Source of the DNA: Bacteroidaceae bacterium
GTDB lineage: Bacteria; Bacteroidota; Bacteroidia; Bacteroidales; Bacteroidaceae
DNA length: 64,000 nucleotides
NCBI GenBank assembly: GCA_017529865.1
Contig: JAFXNA010000020.1
Coordinates: forward strand, 85,794 to 149,793
Direction: 5' to 3'
Shown here: one piece after another, positions 40,956-51,508 of the stretch
Layout: the number at the start of each line of letters is the position of its first letter
How positions within the stretch are numbered: the first letter of the stretch is position 1
Notes under the pieces: model-generated
What the model was told of the DNA's origin: nothing
Database searches by the model: none
The model's input: the letters and a program-made list of their open reading frames with translations, nothing else
Made by a program: the position numbers and the translations under genes

Positions 40956-42953
40956 ATGATGAAAAAGATAATAATTCTATCAATAAGTAACCTTTTATGG
41001 CTCTCCCCATTGAGGGGGAGTTTGGAGGGGGCCTTTGCTCAAACGATTACCAGTCCTGATGGTAACATCAAGGTGAACCTTTCTGTCAATAGTGAGGGTA
41101 CTCCTTATTATAATATTACATACGGTAACACTGTGGTGATTCAGGATTCCCCACTCGGTTTGGCTACTTCGGTGGGTGATTTCACAAAAGGTCTGTCACT
41201 CAAATCGGCCGGTGAATCAAAACAGGTAGAGGGCAGCTACGACCTTACTAACGGTAAGAAGGCACATTTCACGTTCTCTGCCAACGAGCAGACAGTGACG
41301 TATGCCAAAGGTAACAATAATGCGTTTGATGTGACGTTCCATGTAGACAATAACAACGTGGCATTCCGCTATATGTTGTACAAGCAAGGCAATCGTCAAG
41401 ATCGCCTGTCATGTATGGTGAACAGCGAAAGTACCGCCTTCACGATGCCGCAGGGCACCAAGACCTTCCTCTGTCCTCAGATGGGACCACAGGGTGGTTT
41501 TGCACGTACCGCACCAAGTTATGAGACATTCTATGAGTACGATGCTGAGATGGGTAAGAACGGTCAGGGACGTGGTTATACCTTCCCGGCACTCTTCCGT
41601 GAAGAAGTACAACTTCCTGCTGCAAAGAAGAAGGCTCCTCAAACTCAGAATATCTGGGTGATGATTTGCGAGACAGGTGTGGATGGCAGCTATTGTGGTT
41701 CCCGTCTGGAATGTAAGAACAACCAATACAGCATTGCTTATCCTGAAGATGCTGAATTCGGTGGGGTAGGTACCAGCGCTCCTGGACTGATGCTACCAGG
41801 CTATACTCCTTGGCGAACTATTACGATCGGCACATCACTCAAACCGATGGCTGAGACCAGCATCATGTGGGACTTGGTGAAACCTCGTTATGAAGCAAGT
41901 CAGAACTATAAGTATGGTCGCTCTGTGTGGAGTTGGATTATTCGTATGGATGCCAGCTGCAACTATGACGAGCAGAAGGAATATATCGACTTTGCAGCTA
42001 ATCTGGGTTGGGAGTATATCCTGATCGATGCACTTTGGGACACCAATATCGGTTATGAGCGTATGGAAGAACTTGTGAAATATGCTCGCTCAAAGAATGT
42101 AGGTGTGTATCTTTGGTACAACTCCAATGGTTATTGGAACGATGCTCCTCAAGGACCTCGTGGAAAACTCCATTTGATGGTTGAGCGTCATAAGGAGATG
42201 GCTTGGTTGAAGAAAGCAGGCGTAAAGGGTCTGAAGATTGACTTTGTAGGCTCTGACAAGCAGCAGACAATGCAGCTCTATGAAGAAATCATGGCCGATG
42301 CAAACGATTATGGACTTGAAATCATCTTCCACGGCTGTACGCTGCCTCGTGGTTGGGAACGTATGTATCCTAACTTCGTAGCTTGTGAGGCCGTACGTGC
42401 AAGTGAGAACCTCTCATTCGGTCAGCACGACAATGACATCGAAGCGTTGGCTGCAACCATCCATCCTGTACTCCGTAACGCTGTAGGAAATATGGACTTC
42501 GGTGGTTCGGCACTCAACAAGTACTATTCGAAGAACAACCAGCGAGGTAACCACCGTGTGACATCTGATGTCTATGCACTTGCAACTGCAATTCTGTTCC
42601 AGACTCCTGTACAGAACTTTGCTTTGGCTCCAAACAACCTCACGGATGCGCCAGCATGGGCTATCGACTTCATGAAAGCTGTTCCTACCACTTGGAAGGA
42701 CATCAACTACATCGACGGCTATCCAGGTAAGTTTATCGTGATGGCGCGTCAGGCTACCAACGGAACGTGGTATGTGGCTGGTGTGAATGCGAATAAAGAG
42801 CCGCTCACTGTCACTATTCCACTTACGATGTTCACAGTAGGTCAGAATCTGAAACTCTACCTCAACGACGGAGTGACCACTACGACAGTCAATAAGAAGC
42901 AGACCATCACAGTGACCATCCCGTCTAATGGTGGTGTTGTGATTAATAATTAA
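40956..42953 (+). CDS. GH97 glycosidase, retaining subgroup
   Basis: A 665-aa exported protein. N-terminal β-sandwich (TSPDGNIKVNLSVNSEGTPYYNI), TIM barrel from about residue 310, and a small C-terminal β-domain. GLKIDFVGSD places an Asp (429) where retaining GH97 α-galactosidases keep their nucleophile; inverting members use Glu elsewhere. Glu484 (RASEN) is the matching acid/base candidate. Known retaining GH97 activities include α-galactosidase and β-L-arabinopyranosidase; the latter fits an arabinoxylan cluster. The signal peptide contains LWLSPLRGSLEG, encoded by a palindromic repeat shared with the signal peptide of the GH-A/dockerin gene at 46.2 kb. Confidence 0.9.
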   Translation: MMKKIIILSISNLLWLSPLRGSLEGAFAQTITSPDGNIKVNLSVNSEGTPYYNITYGNTVVIQDSPLGLATSVGDFTKGLSLKSAGESKQVEGSYDLTNGKKAHFTFSANEQTVTYAKGNNNAFDVTFHVDNNNVAFRYMLYKQGNRQDRLSCMVNSESTAFTMPQGTKTFLCPQMGPQGGFARTAPSYETFYEYDAEMGKNGQGRGYTFPALFREEVQLPAAKKKAPQTQNIWVMICETGVDGSYCGSRLECKNNQYSIAYPEDAEFGGVGTSAPGLMLPGYTPWRTITIGTSLKPMAETSIMWDLVKPRYEASQNYKYGRSVWSWIIRMDASCNYDEQKEYIDFAANLGWEYILIDALWDTNIGYERMEELVKYARSKNVGVYLWYNSNGYWNDAPQGPRGKLHLMVERHKEMAWLKKAGVKGLKIDFVGSDKQQTMQLYEEIMADANDYGLEIIFHGCTLPRGWERMYPNFVACEAVRASENLSFGQHDNDIEALAATIHPVLRNAVGNMDFGGSALNKYYSKNNQRGNHRVTSDVYALATAILFQTPVQNFALAPNNLTDAPAWAIDFMKAVPTTWKDINYIDGYPGKFIVMARQATNGTWYVAGVNANKEPLTVTIPLTMFTVGQNLKLYLNDGVTTTTVNKKQTITVTIPSNGGVVINN

Positions 42954-42973
42954 CTCAACTTTCGCAAGTTGAG
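42954..42973 (+). terminator. Hairpin after the GH97 gene
   Basis: CTCAACTT and AAGTTGAG around TCGC form a perfect 8-bp stem at the GH97 stop codon, followed by AAAAAGAAG. It may reduce read-through or simply be the first module of the hairpin leader that follows. Confidence 0.45.
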
Positions 42974-43195
42974 AAAAAGAAGTAAAAATGGAAGTAGAAT
43001 AGGAAGTAAAGCCTGCAAGCAGGCAGGGAGTTATGCGCTGAAGCGCAGGACAAAAGATTGCTGATGATTACATCCTGAGTCAGTCGAATGGATACATATA
43101 GTGGTAACGTCCAGCACGAAGTGCTTAACTTCCATGAGCGAAAGCTCATTAACTCCCCCTTTAACTCCCTTCTATAACTTCCGAAAGTTATATAA
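42974..43195 (+). repeat. Modular hairpin leader element, copy 3
   Basis: GGAAGTA boxes, GCCTGC-AA-GCAGGC, GCGC-TGAA-GCGC, spacer GATTGCTGATGATTACATCC (shared with copies 1 and 2), GTGGTAACGTCC, GCAC-GAA-GTGC, TGAGC-GAAA-GCTCA, repeated TTAACTCC, and AACTT-CCGA-AAGTT. It ends 7 nt before the GH2 start codon and has the same orientation relative to the gene as copies 1 and 2. Confidence 0.85.
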
Positions 43196-46210
<3,015 letters not shown>

Positions 46211-46216
46211 CGTGTT

Positions 46217-49033
46217 ATGAAGCAAACTAATCTAACCATTGCGCTGACGGTCAGTAGCCTTTTATGGCTCGGACCTCTGGTTCTTTCCCCCTTGGCTCTT
46301 TGCCCCTTCTTTCCCTCCCCCTTGGGGGAGTTGGTGGGGGCCAGTGCCTATGCTCAGAGTGGTGCAGACTACCTGAATGCATTCAAACCTACGGAGTGTG
46401 TGATCCCATTTGATGTGAACTCTGAGGGACAGCCTTTCCGCGTATTCTGGGGTATGGATACCGCGTGGAATTCGGAAGGAAATGTGCGGCGTGGTGTGAA
46501 CCATATCGGTGTGGAGAACTTCAGTACCGGGCGTCTTTCTTATCAGCCAACGTATAAGTTGATTCAGAAGACCGATGGGACTTTCGACCTGACTGCTGAG
46601 CAGAAGAAGATGCTACAAACTCGCATTACGAACCTCAAAATTACTGGGGTTACGGAGGCGAATATCAACTGCGACAATGCTGCTGCTTTCGATGAACTTT
46701 CGGATGGAACTACAGGCTATGAGAACTACGGACGCGACGCAAATGCGTGGTATCAATTGATTAAGGCCAGTGTGAAATTCATCCAGGATCGTGGCATTAA
46801 AATCATATCTGTCTCGCCCTTTAACGAACCAGATTATGATGAGAACAAATATTGGTTTAAGTCCACGTTTCTCGAGGTAAGTCGATTGATAAAGGCTGAC
46901 CCTTTCTTCGACGGAATCCGTATCTGTGGCGGTAATACCTTGAACTGCGACCGTGCCTGGGATTGGTATGAAGATTTGCGTGAAGTGCTCGACGAGGGTA
47001 ATACACATCAGTTGGCTGGCTCGTTCGACAACTATGCCAACTTCTTCACGAAGGTACGTGCTGATGGACGTATGGCTGCCAACGATGAATTGCACAATGT
47101 CGGTGAGGCCATCGTGGGTGTACAATATGGGATGCAGACAGGCATCTGGTGGGGATTCGACAGCCATGCTCGTGGACAGTTCTGCCGCGATAGTCAGGAG
47201 GGTGTCCGACTGGGTTATGGCGAGAATCGTGCCAACTGGACTTCGGGAGCCGTGTATCGAAATGACCGTACAGGCGAGGTACATGCCTATATGGGTTCGT
47301 CCGAACGTCAGGCGTATAATTCCTCCTTTACCTTCGTAAGTCTTGACCGTGATGTCTATTTTGATGGGCGTGGACCTGCGCGCCATTTTGCTTTCGATAT
47401 CCCTGGAGGTACAGGCTATCAGAAAGAGCAGACCAATGCAGAACGTGTTATCGATATTACATGGGGAATGGACGTACAGCCCGACACGATTAACGGGACT
47501 TATCAGTTGATGTGTCGCAGTGGTCGGCGAGTGCTTAGCGTAACCAATACCGCTGCAACAAGTGGAACTCAGATATGTGCAAAGAAGGGCACTACGGGTA
47601 CCTACGACGACTGGATTGTTCAGCCGGTCAGCCCACGAGTCGGGGGCGATTTTGGCTACTTTTATCTCAAGAATGCCAAGTCAGGTTTACCCATAGACGG
47701 TTGGAATTGGGGGTTGACAAGTGGCTCGGAATTGCGTGTATTCGACGGTTCGTTTGGCGACAACGAACAATGGTATTTGAAGTATGCAGGCGATGGGTAT
47801 TACTACATCATCAACCGCTACAGTAACCTCTATCTTACCGCGTCGGGTACGTCGGCAGGTGCACTGGTCAATCAGTCCGTTTTGGCAACTACTGATGCCA
47901 AATGTCAGCTGCAACAATGGCGCATCATTCCTACTGATGCAGCATGTGAAATCAATCCTCCTTCTGTGCCGAATGGCTTGCAGGTCGTGCCGCAAACGGC
48001 GTCGGTTTCGCTCTCATGGAACCCCTGTGAGGACGACGACCTTGCCGGCTATTTCGTGTTGCGAAAGGATAAGGAAACAGGCCTTTGGAACACCATTGCC
48101 CGCAAGCTGACCTCCACGACGTTCGTGGATAATAACCTGCAGCAAGGGCGTGCCTATCAGTATGCTGTTCGTGCCATCGACCGTAGCGACAACCTCTCGG
48201 CTTTGAGCGATTCAGTCGAAGCCGAAACCCTAACCTCTCATGCCATGATTGCCTATTGGCCGTTCGACGAGAATTTAGCCGATCGTACCGAAAATCACAT
48301 GGATGTAGCCCTCTATGGTACGGAGAAAATCACCACGCTACAGTCCATGGTGAAGGTCGGACGAGGTAGTCTTTTCCTGGATGGTGCCTCGTATGTTCAG
48401 TTGCCTTATCATGTGGCCTCTTCACCCGAACTCACCGTATGTTTCTGGGTACGATGGACGGGCAATACGGCAGGCGATGCCCAGCGGTTGTTCGACTTCG
48501 GATACGATGATTCCCACTGCCTCTATCTTAGTCCTTCTGAGAAGAACAAGATGCGACTCGTGATGCGAAACGGTTCGGAAGAGCAGGTCGTTGAGGCACA
48601 GAAACTGGGTAGCACATGGCGCCATGTAGCCGTCACATTCGCTGCGGATGCCGTGCGAATTTATGTTAACGGAGAGGTTGTTGCACAGTCCGACAACTCT
48701 TCACTCTTTGCGCTTCACTCTTCACTCTCCCTTCTCAACTACCTTGGTCGCAGCCAACGCGGCGATGCACCCGGATTCAAAGGCTATTTCGACGACTTCC
48801 GCATCTACAATTATGCCCTCACTTCCGCTGCCCTTTCATCCTTGGCAAACGAGGTGCGTGAGGATGTAAACCTTGACGGAATCGTCGATACTCAGGACGT
48901 ACTCGCGGTCTATGAATATATGCGAACCGCGTCACAAACTCCTAACGTTTCATCGCCTGCTGATATCAATCAGGATGGCATGGTCGATACCCAGGATGTG
49001 TTGAAGATATACGAGTATATCAATCAGCATTAA
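46217..49033 (+). CDS. Multidomain secreted glycosidase (GH-A type) with ricin, LamG and dockerin domains
   Basis: A 938-aa exported protein. The catalytic domain, about residues 50-420, looks like a clan GH-A barrel: IISVSPFNEPDYD gives acid/base Glu204, and Glu297 (NVGEAIVG) is a weak nucleophile candidate; the exact family (GH30-like?) is uncertain. Then come a ricin-type β-trefoil about 435-575 (YQLMCRSGRRVLSV, repeated QW motifs), an FnIII domain about 580-665, a LamG/concanavalin domain about 670-860, and a type I dockerin at 879-938 with two calcium-loop repeats (DVNLDGIVDTQDVL; DINQDGMVDTQDVL). The signal peptide is unusually long and encoded by the palindromic repeat also seen in the GH97 gene. 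Last gene of the hydrolase run. Confidence 0.75.
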   Translation: MKQTNLTIALTVSSLLWLGPLVLSPLALCPFFPSPLGELVGASAYAQSGADYLNAFKPTECVIPFDVNSEGQPFRVFWGMDTAWNSEGNVRRGVNHIGVENFSTGRLSYQPTYKLIQKTDGTFDLTAEQKKMLQTRITNLKITGVTEANINCDNAAAFDELSDGTTGYENYGRDANAWYQLIKASVKFIQDRGIKIISVSPFNEPDYDENKYWFKSTFLEVSRLIKADPFFDGIRICGGNTLNCDRAWDWYEDLREVLDEGNTHQLAGSFDNYANFFTKVRADGRMAANDELHNVGEAIVGVQYGMQTGIWWGFDSHARGQFCRDSQEGVRLGYGENRANWTSGAVYRNDRTGEVHAYMGSSERQAYNSSFTFVSLDRDVYFDGRGPARHFAFDIPGGTGYQKEQTNAERVIDITWGMDVQPDTINGTYQLMCRSGRRVLSVTNTAATSGTQICAKKGTTGTYDDWIVQPVSPRVGGDFGYFYLKNAKSGLPIDGWNWGLTSGSELRVFDGSFGDNEQWYLKYAGDGYYYIINRYSNLYLTASGTSAGALVNQSVLATTDAKCQLQQWRIIPTDAACEINPPSVPNGLQVVPQTASVSLSWNPCEDDDLAGYFVLRKDKETGLWNTIARKLTSTTFVDNNLQQGRAYQYAVRAIDRSDNLSALSDSVEAETLTSHAMIAYWPFDENLADRTENHMDVALYGTEKITTLQSMVKVGRGSLFLDGASYVQLPYHVASSPELTVCFWVRWTGNTAGDAQRLFDFGYDDSHCLYLSPSEKNKMRLVMRNGSEEQVVEAQKLGSTWRHVAVTFAADAVRIYVNGEVVAQSDNSSLFALHSSLSLLNYLGRSQRGDAPGFKGYFDDFRIYNYALTSAALSSLANEVREDVNLDGIVDTQDVLAVYEYMRTASQTPNVSSPADINQDGMVDTQDVLKIYEYINQH

Positions 49034-49109
49034 TTAGGTTTTTTAATCAAAAAACAGCCTTTTATTGCTTTCTGTTGACAGAATTCTGCACTTTTTCCTA
49101 TTTTTTGTA

Positions 49110-49139
49110 TGGATATTTCAAATAATTAGGTTATCTTTG
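49110..49139 (+). promoter_or_regulatory. Promoter of the VWA lipoprotein gene
   Basis: TATCTTTG at 49132-49139 with TGG at the -33 position (N19). The leader of about 150 nt contains AAATGGT tandem units (49204-49246). Confidence 0.55.
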
Positions 49140-49292
49140 CAGCCTAGATCTATTTCGGAAATGTAAAAATTAAAAAACTATAAAATGTAAAATTTTGGTT
49201 AAATAGTAAATGGTAAATGGTAAATGGTTAAATAGTAAATGGCAAAATAGAGAGTAAAAAATACAATCTTTTATCACAAAAACTAACAGCGT

Positions 49293-50510
49293 ATGAAAAA
49301 AATTTATTGGCTTGGATTGATGCTGCTTTCTGCATCATTTGTTTTCGTTGCATGTAGCAGTGATGACGACAATGACGAGAAAATCAACAAGTGGGGTGTC
49401 TATATCGACAATGAAGCAGGAGATGCTCCTGTTGTGACATCCAACAATGTAATTATTCCTAATGTATCTTCTCCATACGTGGAGAACGGCTCTAATGGTA
49501 ATATCGGAAACATCACTCTCACTGGTATCAAAGGTGTAGATGGTGAGTATCTGGTTCTGAAAGGAACTGGTGAGAAGGATCAGAACGTTTGGCTCACTAT
49601 TGACGGAAAATCGAAGTCAATCGCTATCGTTAATGCAGACGATGTGACGCGTGCAAGTACAAAGGGCTTGGCAGATATCGTGTTCTTGGTTGACAACTCT
49701 GGCTCTATGGACGAAGAGGCTGACAGTATTGCAAAACAGGTACTTGCATGGTCCAATGTGCTGGCATCAACAGTTGATTGTAAATTCGGTTGTGTAGGTT
49801 ATGGTGACAACTATTATGGTGTTGATGGTGGTATGGACCTCGCTGACGTGTCAGTACTTTCGGAGTTCCTCAACGACCGCGAAAGCTACAACTACGGTAC
49901 TTACAGAACCTACGGGTTCTATGGCGATAAGGCTGAGGCTTTGAAAGATAGCGCACTGAAGTACAATGGTACCTACTACAACGGCAGCTACTACGAATGT
50001 GGCGGTCTGGCACTGCACTTTGCTGACGAGCTGTTCAGCTTCCGTGAAGGAGCAAACCGCATCTACATCAACTTCACCGATGAACCAAACCAGCCAAACA
50101 GCTACAAGCAGTGGTCTGTTGAGACATTGAATAGCAACCATGAACTATACAACTGGAATTCTTCAAAGGGAACAGTTCACACCGTATATAGCGAGAGTGA
50201 TACACTGGCATATAAAGGTCCCGATGGTTGGTACTATCGTTATAACGAGCAGTATCCATTCACCGAATACGAGAAACCTTGGGCAATGTCTGAATACACA
50301 GGTGGTTCAACTATTTTTGCCGATTATAACTTCGAGGGTGTGACCCTTAACGGACTGGAAGTTACAGCCGCTATCCTCAGCACCTACATCATCCGCTTTA
50401 ATATTACAGATGACCTGCGTACAGGAACTCACACCATCCGGATCATCGTGAAGGACAAGAATGGCAGTCAGGCAGTGAAGGAATTCGAGAAAGTAGTTTT
50501 CACTTTGTAA
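49293..50510 (+). CDS. Lipoprotein with von Willebrand factor A domain
   Basis: A 405-aa lipoprotein (VFVAC, Cys21, followed by an Asp/Asn-rich SSDDDNDE stretch that may favour surface exposure in Bacteroidetes). Residues 40-120 form a small β-domain. The VWA domain begins near 127 with IVFLVDNSGSMDEE, a complete MIDAS DxSxS site (134-138); a Tyr/Asn/Gly-rich loop (NYGTYRTYGFYGDK...NGTYYNGSYYE) separates it from the third metal-binding segment (FTDEPNQP). The end is a β-sandwich. VWA lipoproteins bind proteins or glycans through a divalent cation. It has its own promoter and terminator and is therefore not part of the hydrolase operon. Confidence 0.8.
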   Translation: MKKIYWLGLMLLSASFVFVACSSDDDNDEKINKWGVYIDNEAGDAPVVTSNNVIIPNVSSPYVENGSNGNIGNITLTGIKGVDGEYLVLKGTGEKDQNVWLTIDGKSKSIAIVNADDVTRASTKGLADIVFLVDNSGSMDEEADSIAKQVLAWSNVLASTVDCKFGCVGYGDNYYGVDGGMDLADVSVLSEFLNDRESYNYGTYRTYGFYGDKAEALKDSALKYNGTYYNGSYYECGGLALHFADELFSFREGANRIYINFTDEPNQPNSYKQWSVETLNSNHELYNWNSSKGTVHTVYSESDTLAYKGPDGWYYRYNEQYPFTEYEKPWAMSEYTGGSTIFADYNFEGVTLNGLEVTAAILSTYIIRFNITDDLRTGTHTIRIIVKDKNGSQAVKEFEKVVFTL

Positions 50511-50543
50511 GCTGAGTGCATCCATCAATGATTATTCAATATA

Positions 50544-50576
50544 CAAGCGGCGCAAAACGGCGTCGCTTGTTTTTGT
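50544..50576 (+). terminator. Intrinsic terminator after the VWA gene
   Basis: CAAGCG...CGCTTG stem with internal GCGCAAAACGGCGT and a following T-run (TTTTTGTT), 34 nt past the stop. Confidence 0.8.
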
Positions 50577-50704
50577 TACTTCCGAATTACTATTTCAACG
50601 TATTGCTGTCCGGAAAAACTTTTTAATCCATACACAAATTAGGCAGAAACCATGATAGGGATTCAGCCAATTTTTTTGCTATCAAAAAAATCTTTACGAA
50701 TTAT

Positions 50705-50734
50705 TTGGAAAGGAGAATCTTTTTTGTATCTTTG
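50705..50734 (+). promoter_or_regulatory. Consensus promoter of a candidate RNA
   Basis: TTG (50705-50707), exactly 19 nt, TATCTTTG (50727-50734). It points into a structured stretch with no plus-strand reading frame. Confidence 0.8.
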
Positions 50735-50740
50735 CGCCGA

Positions 50741-50945
50741 AATACCGCATACTATTCCCATTCCATTATTATAAGTTCGAGGGTAGTCGGCTAAAGGCAG
50801 ACGGTCATCCGCCTTTAGCCGTCCAATTGGATGCTTTAGGCATCCGACCGGATGACTATAGGCAATTTCCCTTTTCAGCCGGCTCATCTTCCCGATTGAG
50901 TCGGCTGCTTTTCCCTTTTGAATTAGCTGCCCGTCTTTTGCCATT
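50741..50945 (+). ncRNA. Candidate structured small RNA with pseudoknot
   Basis: Directly downstream of a consensus promoter. Stem 1 is GGCTAAAGGC/GCCTTTAGCC (50789-50820), 10-11 bp, with loop AGACGGTCATCC. Loop segment GTCATCC (50804-50810) is complementary to GGATGAC (50850-50856), giving a pseudoknot. Between them GGATGC-TTTAG-GCATCC (50829-50845) forms a hairpin that competes with CATCCG-AC-CGGATG (50841-50854). A further hairpin AGCCGGCTCA/TGAGTCGGCT lies at 50877-50906. No U-rich terminator is obvious, so the 3' end is a guess. I do not recognise the class: it lacks 4.5S, tmRNA and RNase P core motifs. It could be a switching leader or 6S-like RNA. Confidence 0.5.
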
Positions 50946-51036
50946 CAGACAATGGACTTATAACAACTAAAGTCTAAACTCATAGCTGTCTTCACCTCTT
51001 TGTGGTTCACTCTAAACTATAAACTTTTATATTGAC

Positions 51037-51160
51037 TGTCCGCTAAAACAGAAGGATATGAAGTATGGAGGGGGCTTAATTTTTTGAAGTTTGTGTCCAC
51101 AACGCCTATTTATCGGCACTGAGGACACATACTTTATTGATTTCTAACTTTTAGCGGACA
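51037..51160. mobile_element. MITE-like element with 12-bp terminal inverted repeats
   Basis: TGTCCGCTAAAA at 51037-51048 and its exact inverse TTTTAGCGGACA at 51149-51160 bound a 124-bp non-coding segment. TATTG/CAATA outside the termini extends the symmetry with a one-base gap. A nested inverted pair TGTGTCC/GGACACA lies inside. No transposase is present; it is probably a short derivative of an insertion sequence. No clear target-site duplication is seen. Confidence 0.65.
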
Positions 51161-51247
51161 CCAATAATTTCAATATTTCTGCACTTTTCTTCTATTGACC
51201 TTGTCAGGTTTACTGAAAACGTCTATGAAGATGCGTCTTGAATCATA

Positions 51248-51287
51248 ACAACAGGGGGATGCATCAAACGATACATCCCCCTGTTGT
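51248..51287 (-). terminator. Strong intrinsic terminator of tRNA-Met
   Basis: On the minus strand an 18-bp stem with GTTT loop: ACAACAGGGGGATGTATC paired to GATGCATCCCCCTGTTGT (one G-U pair), starting immediately at the tRNA 3' end and followed by TATGATT. Confidence 0.8.
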
Positions 51288-51360
51288 AGCGAGAGTGGGT
51301 CACGATCCCACGACCTCCGGATTATGAATCCGACGCTCTAACCAGCTGAGCTATCTCGCC
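51287..51360 (-). tRNA. tRNA-Met (anticodon CAT)
   Basis: A 74-nt tRNA on the minus strand: acceptor GGCGAGA paired to TCTCGCT (G-U at 1-72), D-loop AGCTCAGCTGGTTAGAGC, anticodon stem-loop CGGATTCATAATCCG with anticodon CAT, variable AGGTC, T-stem GTGGG/CCCAC. Elongator Met is most likely; a lysidine-modified tRNA-Ile2 also has CAT in the gene. No CCA is encoded. Confidence 0.9.
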
Positions 51361-51508
51361 ATTCCAGCGCTTTTTTTGAAACGCGGGTGCAAAGGTACAA
51401 AATAATTCATAATGCACAATACAAAAATCATAATTATTTTGCAAAAACCTGCTTTTTTTAGTTTTGAAGGTCAATTATGCATTATGAATTATAAATTATA
51501 CATTATCC

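Noticed and set aside
50663..50944. 93-codon minus-strand frame antisense to the candidate RNA
   Set aside because: No promoter or ribosome-binding site precedes it, it runs through the plus-strand promoter, and the peptide is not recognisable; the plus-strand promoter and stems are better evidence.
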